A stretch of DNA of 64,000 nt from an uncultured Paenibacillus sp. (GTDB lineage Bacteria > Bacillota > Bacilli > Paenibacillales > Paenibacillaceae), in contig CALAWP010000061.1 in the NCBI GenBank assembly GCA_937895345.1, positions 1 through 64,000 on the forward strand, read 5' to 3'. Below, in pieces: positions 25,381-34,546 of this stretch. Within the stretch, counting starts at the first letter, position 1; every line of letters begins with the position of its first letter. Under the pieces are notes generated by a model. It saw only the letters and a program-made list of their open reading frames with translations, ran no database searches and was not told the DNA's origin. The position numbers were made by a program, and so were the translations under genes.

Positions 25381-27036
25381 ATGGGTGCACGAAATCGATG
25401 GCGGTCAAGCATGGCGGCAATCGCCCTCGCCGTTTGCGCGGCCGGATGCAGCGGCATGACGGACGACGGCGGCGGAGACGACGGCGCGGCGGCGGACGGG
25501 CGGAGCAAAGTATCCGTCGTCGTACAAGACCGCGGAGCGGTAGCCTCGTCCGAAGGGTCGTACGAGAACAACCGCTGGACCCGATGGATTCAGAAGAACG
25601 GACCCGTCAACGTCGAGTTCGTTCCCGTGCTGCGCAGCGAGTCGAAGAAGCTGCTCGGCGTCATGTTCGCATCGGGTTCGGCGCCGGATATTATTAACGA
25701 GACGAACGCACCGTTCCGCAACAATTTGTACGAGCAGCAGAAGCTTATGCCGTTGGACGATCTGCTCCGGTTTATGCCCAATTACGTCAAGCTGCTGGAG
25801 GAATATCCGCAGCTTCGGCAGGCCGGCACGAAGTCGGACGGCAAGCTGTACGAGATCGGGCGCGTCAATGAGGTCAACCCGCTGCACGTATTTTTTATCC
25901 GCAAGGATTGGCTGGACAAGCTGGAGCTGGACATGCCGGCAACGACGGACGAGCTGCTCGCCGTCGCCGAGGCGTTTGCCCGGCAGGATCCCGACCGCAA
26001 CGGCAAGGACGACACGTACGGCATCAATATCAGCTACAACTCGGAAGGGGCCGTCAACGAAATGTTCGGCATCCAGCAGGAGCACAGCTGGGGCTTGCGA
26101 GACGGCAAGGTCGTCCGGCAGTGGGACAAGGAGCTGGCCGCGCTGCAATTCAAGAAACGGCTGTACGATGCCGGCGCGATCGACCGCGATTATATACGCG
26201 ATAAGGACGGAAGCAAGGCAAAGCAGGATTTTATTAACGGAAAACTGGGCATTTACGTCAACTACAGCATGAGCTGGTTCGAATTTACGACCAGGGATCT
26301 TGCGGCGCTGGCCCGTAACGATCCCGAAGCGGTCGTCGTTCCGCTTGAATATCCGGAGTCGCCGTTCGGCCGCTATACGGGAGCGATCGACAACCCGTTC
26401 CAGATGACGACCGTGTTCAACGCCAAGACGAAGGACCCGGCGGCGGCGGCGCAATATATCGACTTTATCCTCGAGCCGGAGACGTCGTCCATGCTGTTCA
26501 AAGGCAAGGAAGGCGTGCATTGGACGAGAGGCGCGAGCGGCTGCCCGGTTTATACGGACGACTTGAAGTGGCGGACGGAGGTCGGTTATTCCAGCGCCGG
26601 CGCCTATGGGCTGTTTATGAGCCGCGGGACGGACAAATGCAATTTCGTCGAATACCAGTTCAATCCGGAGGACGAGCTTCAGCGGAAGGGGCTCGAGTTG
26701 TACCTGACCGCACGAAAGCTGTATCTGGATCCGGAGAAGCTGTATCCCGGCATTACGCTGGGCGATCATGTGCCGGGACTGCCCGGGGAGCTGGACGAGA
26801 TTCGTACGGAGGCGCTGAAGGAAACGACCAACCTGTACGTCAAAGCGATCGTCAGCGGAGAGCGCTACAGCGCCGAGCAAGCGGTGGAGGACGCGAAGAA
26901 TGCGTGGGAAAAGGCCGGCGGAGCCCAAATCGTCGATTATATGAACGAATGGTACGCGGCCAACAAGGACACGGCATTTTTGGCGGACGACGTTTGGGAA
27001 ATCGTCGAGAAGCAAACGAGGCTGGCGGAGCAATAA
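25381..27036 (+). CDS. Lipoprotein solute-binding protein, oligosaccharide ABC type
   Basis: 551 residues. Signal peptide with lipobox-like VCAAGC, Cys23. The rest is a family 1 extracellular binding protein of the long LplA/YtcQ kind, for example VEFVPVLRSESKKLLGVMFASGSAPDI. AGGAGG lies seven bases before the ATG at 25381; the open frame from 25354 is longer but lacks a site. It follows YesM/YesN but has no permease beside it; the nearest pair starts at 28980, which has its own binding protein. Confidence 0.85.
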   Translation: MGARNRWRSSMAAIALAVCAAGCSGMTDDGGGDDGAAADGRSKVSVVVQDRGAVASSEGSYENNRWTRWIQKNGPVNVEFVPVLRSESKKLLGVMFASGSAPDIINETNAPFRNNLYEQQKLMPLDDLLRFMPNYVKLLEEYPQLRQAGTKSDGKLYEIGRVNEVNPLHVFFIRKDWLDKLELDMPATTDELLAVAEAFARQDPDRNGKDDTYGINISYNSEGAVNEMFGIQQEHSWGLRDGKVVRQWDKELAALQFKKRLYDAGAIDRDYIRDKDGSKAKQDFINGKLGIYVNYSMSWFEFTTRDLAALARNDPEAVVVPLEYPESPFGRYTGAIDNPFQMTTVFNAKTKDPAAAAQYIDFILEPETSSMLFKGKEGVHWTRGASGCPVYTDDLKWRTEVGYSSAGAYGLFMSRGTDKCNFVEYQFNPEDELQRKGLELYLTARKLYLDPEKLYPGITLGDHVPGLPGELDEIRTEALKETTNLYVKAIVSGERYSAEQAVEDAKNAWEKAGGAQIVDYMNEWYAANKDTAFLADDVWEIVEKQTRLAEQ

Positions 27037-27098
27037 CACATATACAGGCAGCGAAGAAGAAGTCAGCAAACCATCCATCATCGAAAGGAAGAGTGGTT

Positions 27099-28433
27099 AT
27101 GCGATTTCGTTGGAGCAAGGCTGTTGGATTCGGTTTGGCTTTTGCGCTTGTCTTGGGCTTGATGCCGCCAAAGTATGGCGCACAGGCGGCGACGGCCGTC
27201 TCGGGTTCGTTTTCGGTGTTGTCCTACAATGTCGGAGGGCTGCCGTGGGGCTTGTCCAGCACGGACCCTGCAGTCAACACGCCCCAGATTAGTCCGAAGC
27301 TCAATTGGTATGACATTGTGAACGTACAGGAGGACTTCAATTACCATGCGGCGTTGTATGCGGGCGCCCATCATCCGTACAAGACGCCAACGAGCGGAGG
27401 GGCCGGCATCGGCAGCGGGCTTAATACGCTGTCCGATTATCCGATGTCCGACCTGGCGCGCGTGACGTGGAACGACCGGTACGGTCTGTTCGACAACGGC
27501 AGCGACCAGCTGACGCCCAAAGGGTTTACCGCCACGCGGCACAGGCTTGCGGAAGGGCTCTATGTCGACGTGTACAACCTTCACGCGGACGCTGGCACCG
27601 ACCCGGGCTCGATGGCGGCGAGGGCTAGCAACCTTCGGCAGCTGGCCGGCTACATTCAAACGTATTCGCAAGGCAATGCCGTCATCGTATTCGGCGATAC
27701 CAATACGCGATATACGAGGGAGAAGGCGCTGCTTGAGGAGGTGCTGGGCGAAACGGGACTGACGGACGTCTGGATCGAGCTGGTCCGGGGCGGCAGCGTG
27801 CCGGATATGGGCGATGCGCTGATGGACGATACGAACCGGAACGGCCCGAACTTTGAGGTGGTGGACAAAATTTTCTACCGGAGCAGCCCGCTGCTGGAGC
27901 TGGAGCCGGTGCAATACCGGCTGGAGGACGAGGTGTTCGTCGACGCCGCCGGCAATCAGCTGTCGGACCATTATCCGGTATCCGCCGTATTCGAATATGC
28001 AGCCGCCGATGACATCGCGATGAGCGACCCGTTCGGGGGCGGCGGCGGAACGCCGTTTAATCAGCTGGCTCAGCTGCCCGCCTCTCGCATCGCGTCGGTG
28101 ACGCTGCAAAGCGGAGCGCGGGTGGACGGCTTGTCGCTCGGCTTTGCCAACGGCAGCTCGCTCAGCATTGGCGGCACGGCTAACGCCTCCTCCATTGCGC
28201 TGGACGCCGACGAGTATATCAAGCAGGTTACGCTCCATAAGGCGGAGCGGAACGGCAGCGACCGTATTTTCTATGCCCGGATCGCGACCAACAAGGGCAA
28301 GCAGCTCGCCGGCGGCACGATGAGAACGGACGCGGTTACGTATATTGCACCGGACGGCTGGTACATCGCGGGCTTCTACGGCAGGGCTGGAGCGGAGCTG
28401 GACCGTCTGGGCGTTATTTACAAGCGGCTGTAA
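27099..28433 (+). CDS. Secreted phosphodiesterase-like enzyme with probable jacalin-like domain
   Basis: 444 residues. Residues 1-29 are a signal peptide (ends AQAA). Residues about 33-305 are an endonuclease/exonuclease/phosphatase fold: SVLSYNVGGLP, NVQEDFNYH (metal Glu), NLHADAG, VFGDTNTRYT and SDHYPVSAVFEY (catalytic Asp-His), as in sphingomyelinase C and DNase I relatives. Residues about 330-444 look like a jacalin-type lectin fold (RVDGLSLGFANGSSLSIGG ... DGWYIAGFYGRAG), which may bind a glycan. AAAGGA lies nine bases before the ATG at 27099; the long upstream open frame is a shadow of the preceding gene. Substrate could be a phospholipid or nucleic acid. Confidence 0.72.
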   Translation: MRFRWSKAVGFGLAFALVLGLMPPKYGAQAATAVSGSFSVLSYNVGGLPWGLSSTDPAVNTPQISPKLNWYDIVNVQEDFNYHAALYAGAHHPYKTPTSGGAGIGSGLNTLSDYPMSDLARVTWNDRYGLFDNGSDQLTPKGFTATRHRLAEGLYVDVYNLHADAGTDPGSMAARASNLRQLAGYIQTYSQGNAVIVFGDTNTRYTREKALLEEVLGETGLTDVWIELVRGGSVPDMGDALMDDTNRNGPNFEVVDKIFYRSSPLLELEPVQYRLEDEVFVDAAGNQLSDHYPVSAVFEYAAADDIAMSDPFGGGGGTPFNQLAQLPASRIASVTLQSGARVDGLSLGFANGSSLSIGGTANASSIALDADEYIKQVTLHKAERNGSDRIFYARIATNKGKQLAGGTMRTDAVTYIAPDGWYIAGFYGRAGAELDRLGVIYKRL

Positions 28434-28533
28434 CGCGCCGCCGCTCGTTCGCGCGGAAAGGCGGACATTAACAGCAGACTGCAGGCTAGATATATTTTTA
28501 ACATGAATAACGGCGTGGAATGAAGACATGCTG

Positions 28534-28582
28534 AAGGGCCATTATAGAATTCTTGTTTGAAGGAATTCCCAATGGCCTTTTT
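28534..28582 (+). terminator. Rho-independent terminator
   Basis: GAAGGGCCATT pairs with AATGGCCTTTTTT, and an inner GAATTC pairs with GAATTC, across 28534-28582, ending in a T run. It closes the phosphodiesterase-like gene. From here to 28979 there is no gene; the stretch holds the regulatory sites listed next. Confidence 0.8.
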
Positions 28583-28716
28583 TATTTTGACTTTGTCTGC
28601 GTTTATAGAGGGTAACAATTTACACTCTCACGCCCGATCCTCGCTATGCTCTCTCACAGTGTCCCCTGATCAGCGGTTGTCGCGACGTATTGCGGGGCGT
28701 TTTCCTTTCCCCAATT

Positions 28717-28730
28717 AGCAAACGCTTTCA
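28717..28730 (-). promoter_or_regulatory. CcpA cre site
   Basis: On the minus strand TGAAAGCGTTTGCT matches the cre consensus TGWAARCGYTWNCW at every position. It lies about 250 bases upstream of the ABC operon at 28980, so carbon catabolite control of that operon is likely. Confidence 0.7.
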
Positions 28731-28757
28731 AAAAATGTCTGTAAAGATACTGTTAAA

Positions 28758-28771
28758 GTAACCGATTACCC
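28758..28771. promoter_or_regulatory. LacI-type operator shared with 1370-1381
   Basis: GTAACCGATTAC at 28758-28769 is a palindromic core, and AACCGATTACCC at 28760-28771 repeats the 12-mer found over the LacI promoter at 1370. About 210 bases of untranslated leader follow; I cannot place a confident promoter in it. Confidence 0.55.
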
Positions 28772-28979
28772 CAAAATTTTATAGATTTTCTAGTTAGTCT
28801 GTCCCCAACTTTCGCCTCGACAACCCTTCGAAAACGCCGTATCTATGCGGTTTTCAGCCATTTACAAATGATAAACCGTCACAGTTTGCACCTAATATAT
28901 TTATAGTTGAATCTCCCCCATACGTCCCATAGAATCGTAGTTAGGTAAGCGCATTCCTAAAGATGGAGGGGGACATAAA

Positions 28980-29927
28980 ATGGGAATGGAAACGGCGGCA
29001 CCCATGGCGATCAGACCGAACAAAAAGCCGTTATGGCAGCGAATGTGGAAAGAACGATGGCTTTATCTGCTGATGCTCCCCGGTCTCGCATTTTTCGTGA
29101 TTTACAAATACGTGCCGATGTGGGGCGTCCTGATGGCCTTTCAAAAATATCAGCCCCATCTCGGATTAATGGGCAGCGAATGGGTCGGCTTGCGGCACTT
29201 CGAGCGGTTTTTCTCGGAGCCTCAATTTTGGACGCTGCTGCGCAACACGCTGTACATTGCGGTGCTCGATACGGGCGTCTTTTTCCCGCTCACGATCGTG
29301 CTCGCGCTGATGCTGAACGAAGTTCGCGCGGAAATATACAAGCGCACGGTGCAGACGCTGGTCTACGTGCCCCACTTTCTGTCCTGGGTCGTCGTAGTCG
29401 GCATTACGTACATCCTGCTGACGACCGAAGGCGGCATCATTAACGAGCTGCTCGTGCTGCTCGGCCTCGAGAAGGTGCAGTTTCTGATGAGCGAGGGCTG
29501 GTTCCGGCCGCTGATCATCCTGCAGATGATCTGGAAGGATGCCGGCTGGGGCACGATCATCTTTCTGGCCGCCTTGGCCGGAGTCAACCCGAGCCTGTAC
29601 GAGGCGGCAAGAATCGACGGGGCGAGCCGCTGGCGGCTGCTGTGGCACATTACGCTCCCGAGCATCCGCAGCGTCGTTGTCATTTTGCTCATTCTGAGGC
29701 TGGGCAACTTCATCGATCTCGGCTTCGAGCAGATTTTCCTCATGCTGAACGCGATGAACCGCGAGGTCGGCGAAGTGTTCGACACTTACGTCTATCAGGT
29801 GGGGATGCAGCAAGGGCAATTCAGCTACAGCGCGGCGGTCGGATTGTTCAAGTCGGCGGTCGGATTGATTCTCGTCGTCATGGCAAACTGGCTGGCGAAG
29901 CGGCTTGGAGAGGAGGGCGTCTACTAG
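28980..29927 (+). CDS. ABC sugar permease, LplB/YtcP partner 1
   Basis: 315 residues with six membrane segments and the cytoplasmic EAA loop EAARIDGASRWRLLWHITLP that contacts the ATPase. This is the first permease of a CUT1-type oligosaccharide importer; related systems in Bacillus carry pectin or mannan fragments. GGAGGGGG precedes the ATG. The stop is followed after one base by the next permease start. No ATPase gene is in the operon; such importers usually share a general MsmX-like ATPase encoded elsewhere. Confidence 0.9.
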   Translation: MGMETAAPMAIRPNKKPLWQRMWKERWLYLLMLPGLAFFVIYKYVPMWGVLMAFQKYQPHLGLMGSEWVGLRHFERFFSEPQFWTLLRNTLYIAVLDTGVFFPLTIVLALMLNEVRAEIYKRTVQTLVYVPHFLSWVVVVGITYILLTTEGGIINELLVLLGLEKVQFLMSEGWFRPLIILQMIWKDAGWGTIIFLAALAGVNPSLYEAARIDGASRWRLLWHITLPSIRSVVVILLILRLGNFIDLGFEQIFLMLNAMNREVGEVFDTYVYQVGMQQGQFSYSAAVGLFKSAVGLILVVMANWLAKRLGEEGVY

Positions 29928-29928
29928 C

Positions 29929-30783
29929 ATGGTCAAGGATACGAGCATTGGAAGCAGATTGTTCGACGTCTTCAACATCACGGCATTGTTCCTTATCGCT
30001 CTGGCATCGTTTCTGCCGTTTCTGTACGTCGTCGTCGTCTCGTTCTCGACCAGCACGACGATCATTCCGAAGAGCTTTTCCTTCGAGGCGTACAAATACA
30101 TTTTCTCGGCAAGCACGTTTACGAGAAGCTTGCAGGTTTCGGTGTTTATCACCGTCATCGGCACGGCGTTCCAGCTGGTGATGACGTCGCTGATGGCCTA
30201 CTCGCTGTCCCACCGGCATTTGCCGGGAAGAAGCATCGTGCTGCTGATGGTGCTGTTCACGATGCTGTTCAGCGGCGGCATGATTCCGACGTACTTTGTC
30301 GTCAAGCAGACGGGGCTGCTCGATTCGCTGGCATCGCTTATTATTCCGAGCGCGATCAGCGCGTTCAACCTGATTATTCTGAAAAACTTTTTCCAGAGCA
30401 TACCCGAAGAGCTGAAGGAGTCGGCCAAAATCGACGGAAGCCACGAGCTGGGCGTGCTGTTCCGGATCGTATTGCCTCTGTCGCTGCCGGCAATGGCCGC
30501 TTTCGGGCTGTTCTACGCCGTCGGCATCTGGAACCAATATTTCAACGCGATTCTGTATTTGACCGACGCTGCGAAATATCCGGTGCAGGTCATCTTGCGC
30601 CAGGTCATCATATTGACCAACGGCTCCATCGGCGATACGACGGAAATCGAAAACGTGCCTTATTACGGCAACTCGATCAAGATGGCGGTCATCGTCATCG
30701 CAACGGTGCCGATCATGCTGGTCTATCCGTTTCTGCAGAAGCATTTTGCCAAAGGGGTATTGCTCGGTTCGGTTAAAGGATGA
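29929..30783 (+). CDS. ABC sugar permease, partner 2
   Basis: 284 residues, six membrane segments, EAA-type loop ESAKIDGSHELGVLFRIVLP. Pairs with the permease encoded just upstream. The ATG at 29929 is one base after the previous stop, and GAGAGGAGGG inside the end of the previous gene is its ribosome site; the earlier in-frame TTG at 29905 is unlikely. The protein ends in the typical FLQKHFAKGVLLGSVKG. Confidence 0.9.
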   Translation: MVKDTSIGSRLFDVFNITALFLIALASFLPFLYVVVVSFSTSTTIIPKSFSFEAYKYIFSASTFTRSLQVSVFITVIGTAFQLVMTSLMAYSLSHRHLPGRSIVLLMVLFTMLFSGGMIPTYFVVKQTGLLDSLASLIIPSAISAFNLIILKNFFQSIPEELKESAKIDGSHELGVLFRIVLPLSLPAMAAFGLFYAVGIWNQYFNAILYLTDAAKYPVQVILRQVIILTNGSIGDTTEIENVPYYGNSIKMAVIVIATVPIMLVYPFLQKHFAKGVLLGSVKG

Positions 30784-30851
30784 CAAAGCTTCGTCTGAAG
30801 CGGGACATCATCTTTTAATATATAAATTACAAACAGAAATGAGGGTTCGAC

Positions 30852-32414
30852 TTGAAAAGGTTGAAGACAGTTTCGCGGCAAAGCCTGGTACTTCTGGTAG
30901 CAATGGCGATGGTTCTGGTAAGCGCGTGCTCCGGCGGCAATTCGGGCAACGGAAAAGAGCAGTCCGGAACGGCAACGCCGGGCGCTACGAATGCGGCGGG
31001 CGAGGGAGGCTCCGGCTCTGCGGAGGAGCCGTTTGAAATTAGCCTCATGTACAATTTTGACGGGGTCGAGTTTCCGAAAGAAGGCAACGACGTTCAGAAG
31101 TATATCGAACAAGTGACGAATACGAAGCTGAAGATCAGCGCCTTGCCGGGCAGCTCCTTCGAGGAGAGACTGCCGGTGATGATCGCCTCGGGCGAAATGC
31201 CGGACGCGTTCCCGATTCCAAGACGGCATCAGAAGCTGCCTTATGTCGTCAATGCGATTCAATCCGACATGTTCTGGGAAATCGGCCCGTATCTGGACCA
31301 GTTCCCGAACTTGAGCAAGATCAATCCGATCATTTACGAAAATATCGCTTACGAGGGCAAAACTTACGGTCTGCCGCGCGAGCGGGCGCTGGCGCGCCGC
31401 GCCATCCAGTTCCGCGCCGATTGGCTGGAAAACTTGAACATGGACGTTCCGAAGACGATCGACGAATTCTACAATATGCTGGTCGCCTTCAAACATAACG
31501 ATCCCGACAAGAACAACCAAAACGACACGACGGGCATGACGGCGAAGGAAGTCGGCCTCTGGTTCGCTCCTTACTTCGGAGCGCCGAACCAATGGAAGGT
31601 CGAGGACGGCAAATTTATCCGCGACGTGCAAACCGAGGAATTTTTGAACGCTTTGAAATTTGAGAAAAAACTGTACGACGAAGAGCTGATGAACCGGGAT
31701 TTCGCCGTTATCGAACGTCCGGAATGGACCGGCGCGGCGGAGAACGGCAAAGCCGGCGTCCGCATCGACGTTACGGGTTCGACGGGCGGGCTGGACGCGG
31801 TCGTCAAAGAAAATCTGGGCGAGCAAGCGGCCTTCAGCATGCTCAGCATCCTGGAAGGCGAGCATGGCAAACGGATCAACATGGAAGGCGGCCACAACGG
31901 GTTTTTCCTCTTCCCGAAATCGAGCATCAAGACGGAAGAGCATCTGCTTCGCGTGCTGAAGTTCTTTGACGATCTGGCCGGCGAAGAAATTTCCAATCTG
32001 TTCGTATGGGGGCTGGAAGGCGTCCACTACGAAATGAAAGACGGCAAGCCGGTATACATCGAGGGCAACAAACACGGCGACGATATCGGCTCCGCTTATG
32101 CAGCGCCGCTTGGCACGCTGGCCCCGGCTACCAATGCCATGGAAGGCGAGATGACGGAGCTTGGCAAGCTGGAGCAGCAACTGAACGCGGAAAACGCCGA
32201 GTACGGCATTGCCGATCCGACGATGCCGCTCATCTCCGAGACGTTCCTGGAGCAAGGGGCGCAGCTGGAGACGATTTTGTCGGACGCCCATATCAAGTTC
32301 GTCATGGGTTCGATTAACGAAGAGCAATGGAAAGCTGAGGTCGACCGCTGGCTGAAGAGCGGCGGAGCCAAGATCGCGCAGGAATATGAAGAAGCTTACG
32401 CGAAATTAAAATAA
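30852..32414 (+). CDS. Lipoprotein solute-binding protein of the 28980 importer
   Basis: 520 residues. Signal peptide with lipobox LVSAC, Cys26, then a Gly/Ser/Thr-rich tether and a long family 1 binding protein. It delivers an oligosaccharide to the two permeases encoded immediately upstream. The start is a TTG at 30852 with GAGGG six bases before it. Followed by a hairpin that may reduce expression of the next gene. Confidence 0.88.
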   Translation: MKRLKTVSRQSLVLLVAMAMVLVSACSGGNSGNGKEQSGTATPGATNAAGEGGSGSAEEPFEISLMYNFDGVEFPKEGNDVQKYIEQVTNTKLKISALPGSSFEERLPVMIASGEMPDAFPIPRRHQKLPYVVNAIQSDMFWEIGPYLDQFPNLSKINPIIYENIAYEGKTYGLPRERALARRAIQFRADWLENLNMDVPKTIDEFYNMLVAFKHNDPDKNNQNDTTGMTAKEVGLWFAPYFGAPNQWKVEDGKFIRDVQTEEFLNALKFEKKLYDEELMNRDFAVIERPEWTGAAENGKAGVRIDVTGSTGGLDAVVKENLGEQAAFSMLSILEGEHGKRINMEGGHNGFFLFPKSSIKTEEHLLRVLKFFDDLAGEEISNLFVWGLEGVHYEMKDGKPVYIEGNKHGDDIGSAYAAPLGTLAPATNAMEGEMTELGKLEQQLNAENAEYGIADPTMPLISETFLEQGAQLETILSDAHIKFVMGSINEEQWKAEVDRWLKSGGAKIAQEYEEAYAKLK

Positions 32415-32430
32415 GCAAGCGCGGTGAACG

Positions 32431-32462
32431 GGAGTTTGGGCGCCTATGCCCAAGCTCCTTCC
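32431..32462 (+). terminator. Hairpin terminator or attenuator
   Basis: GGAGTTTGGGC at 32431-32441 pairs with GCCCAAGCTCC at 32448-32458; the tail TTCCC is poor in T, so termination may be partial, letting some transcription continue into the isomerase gene. Confidence 0.55.
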
Positions 32463-32518
32463 CTGTACCTTCGTGAGACCGGGGAGCATCGAGACGAATA
32501 GATAACGGGGGGACGAAT

Positions 32519-33466
32519 ATGATTCATAAAGAAGGGTATTCCTTTTCCACGATGTGGAATTTGAGGCGGCATCAAAACGGGCGTGAAATGATCGAGGAAA
32601 TTAAAAGTCTGGGCTTTAGTCAAGTCGAGTTGAACTACAATGTGACGGAGGAATTGTTGTCCACGATCGTGCCGATGATCGAAGGCGGAGAGATCGCGAT
32701 TTCGAGCGTGCACAACGTCTTTCCGTTTATCGCGGACAAGGACTACGACACCGATTCCGTCATGCTGGGCTTCGACGACCTCGACAAGCGGAGGCGCGCC
32801 GTCGAGCTGCTCAAGCGTTCCGTCGATTACGCCGTCCGCTTCGGCGCGAAGGGCGTCGTCGTTCATCCCGGAGAGGTGCCCTTCGATCACAACATCGACG
32901 CCGTGCTGAAGAAGCTGTGGGTGGAAAAGGGCAAGGATTCCCCGGAATACAAGCAGCTGTGGAGCGAAATGATGGCGCGGCGCAACGAGCTGGCACCGAT
33001 TCACGTGACGCGGATCCGGGAATGTCTGGAGGAAGTGTGCGACTATATCGAGCAAGGCAATCTCGGCATTCGCATCGGCATCGAAACGCGTTCGCGCTGC
33101 TACCAAATTCCGACGCTGCAGGAAGCGGATCAAATTATAACCGAGCTGAACGGCGCGCCTGTCGGCCTCTGGTTCGATATCGGCCACGGCATGATGATGG
33201 AGCGGATGGGGCTGTACGACAACGAACGCGAAATTTTGGCGCTGAAGGACAAGGTGCTTGGCGTCCATATCCACGAGACGGTCGGCCTGGTCGATCATTG
33301 GTGTCCGTATATCCACAGCGAGGACTTGAGCGGCTTCGACGTCTTCCTGCCCGTGATCGAGGCGGCTCCGCTGAAAGTTTACGAGTTGAGAGCCCCGTGC
33401 AAAACGGAAGAAATCGAGGAAAGCTACCGCATTATGAGCGAGAAAATCGCGAAGCTGTCCGTCTAG
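32519..33466 (+). CDS. Sugar phosphate isomerase/epimerase-like TIM barrel
   Basis: 315 residues of the xylose-isomerase-like TIM-barrel family. Seen: GAKGVVVHPGEVPFDHNIDA, RIGIETRSRCYQIPTLQEAD, WFDIGHGMMMERMG and VLGVHIHETVG, with the metal-binding His, Glu and Asp positions of the fold. GGGGGGA precedes the ATG. It follows the ABC importer and may process the imported sugar, but the reaction is not identifiable from sequence. Confidence 0.78.
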   Translation: MIHKEGYSFSTMWNLRRHQNGREMIEEIKSLGFSQVELNYNVTEELLSTIVPMIEGGEIAISSVHNVFPFIADKDYDTDSVMLGFDDLDKRRRAVELLKRSVDYAVRFGAKGVVVHPGEVPFDHNIDAVLKKLWVEKGKDSPEYKQLWSEMMARRNELAPIHVTRIRECLEEVCDYIEQGNLGIRIGIETRSRCYQIPTLQEADQIITELNGAPVGLWFDIGHGMMMERMGLYDNEREILALKDKVLGVHIHETVGLVDHWCPYIHSEDLSGFDVFLPVIEAAPLKVYELRAPCKTEEIEESYRIMSEKIAKLSV

Positions 33467-33562
33467 AGAAGAATCGTGCGGGAAACCCTCTGAAGAGAGC
33501 GATCGAAAGTCGATTCCTCACGGAGCAGTCATCGGATCATCGCGTTTCAGGAGGGGATTAAC

Positions 33563-34084
33563 ATGTTGATTACGGATCATTACTTATCGGTTTGGCTGGG
33601 CGATTTCGAGTGGCTGCTCCGCATCTTCGTCAGCTGCCTGCTCGGGTTTATTATCGGCCTGAACCGAACGCACAAGCACAAGCCTGCGGGCGTCAAGACG
33701 TATATGTACGTAGCGGCGGCCTCCGCCTTGATTACGATCGTCTCGATCCAGAGCGTGGAGATGTATGCCGGCATGCGAGAACATACGATGATGGATCCGA
33801 TGCGGCTGGCCGCCCAAATCGTCACGGGGCTGGGCTTTATCGGCGCGGGCGTCATTCTGAAAAACGGCGTACGGGTCGTCGGGCTGACGTCGGCGGCGAT
33901 GATCTTTTTTGCGGGGGGCGTCGGCATCGGCATCGGGGCCGGCTTTTATACGGTCGTCATCTTTACGTTTGCGGCGACGACGTTGTTCGTGAAGTTCGGC
34001 GAATGGATCGAGAAGCGGGAAAAGAGAGCGTCTCAGTCTCAGGATGGCGTCGAAGCCCAGGCGAACGAGGACACGGCGCTGTAG
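33563..34084 (+). CDS. MgtC/SapB-family membrane protein
   Basis: 173 residues with four or five membrane segments. MgtC features: an early GLNRTHKHKPAGVKTYMYV, and AAQIVTGLGFIGAGVI with a following GLTSAAMIFFAGGVGIGIG. The family is linked to growth at low magnesium and to control of the F-type ATP synthase in some bacteria. AGGAGGGG is seven bases before the ATG. Ends in a short charged tail without the extra C-terminal ACT-like domain of some members. Confidence 0.85.
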   Translation: MLITDHYLSVWLGDFEWLLRIFVSCLLGFIIGLNRTHKHKPAGVKTYMYVAAASALITIVSIQSVEMYAGMREHTMMDPMRLAAQIVTGLGFIGAGVILKNGVRVVGLTSAAMIFFAGGVGIGIGAGFYTVVIFTFAATTLFVKFGEWIEKREKRASQSQDGVEAQANEDTAL

Positions 34085-34184
34085 CCGCGGCCGGGATCAT
34101 CCCGGCCGGGCCGTCCGCGGGGGGAGCGTCTTGCGCGGGCAGGCGGATCGCAGCCGTTCCGGCTCCGTCTGCCCTTATCACCCG

Positions 34185-34409
34185 TCAACCGTTGGTTTTG
34201 CCGGATTGCTGCAAATGATTGTATAACGCATCCACCATATGGCTGTGGTCCGATTCGTTGGTTTGCTTCCAAATCATTTCGAACAGCACGCCGAGACCGG
34301 GCAATGCGCGCTCGTCATTGCCGACGGAATCTTGAATCACTTCCGCCAGCTGCTCCTTGGAGTTGTCCTGCACCCGGTTGACGATCGCTTGACGCAAATC
34401 GATATTCAT
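34185..34409 (-). CDS. sspI: Small acid-soluble spore protein SspI
   Basis: 74 residues. It matches SspI closely in character: MNIDLRQAIVNRVQDNSKEQL at the start and LPGLGVLFEMIWKQTNESD in the middle. SspI is a minor spore core protein. The ATG at 34409 is chosen because GGAGGTGG lies directly upstream. In Bacillus sspI also lies beside the SpoU-type RNA methyltransferase gene, as here, divergently arranged. This is good evidence for a spore former. Confidence 0.92.
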   Translation of the reverse strand: MNIDLRQAIVNRVQDNSKEQLAEVIQDSVGNDERALPGLGVLFEMIWKQTNESDHSHMVDALYNHLQQSGKTNG

Positions 34410-34460
34410 ATTGACCACCTCCTGCGGCATCAATTTGCTTCATTAATATATCCAAAAAAG

Positions 34461-34493
34461 GAAGGCTCCATCCAACGTTCGGATGGGGCCTTC
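34461..34493. terminator. Hairpin between sspI and the methyltransferase gene
   Basis: GAAGGCTCCATCC at 34461-34473 pairs with GGATGGGGCCTTC at 34481-34493. A run of six A at 34455-34460 (six T on the other strand) and a T-rich tail flank it. It lies upstream of both divergent genes, so it may be a bidirectional terminator left from a rearrangement or an attenuator. Confidence 0.45.
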
Positions 34494-34546
34494 GTTTGTG
34501 TTAAAATAGTAAAAAACAAGTACGGAAGGACCGGGTACATTCCAAT

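Noticed and set aside
25405..27081. Antisense open frame of 558 residues
   Set aside because: Shadow of the solute-binding protein gene; no ribosome site and no known motif.
26520..27098. Longer start for the phosphodiesterase-like protein
   Set aside because: That part overlaps the binding-protein gene off-frame; the signal peptide begins at the ATG at 27099 with a ribosome site.
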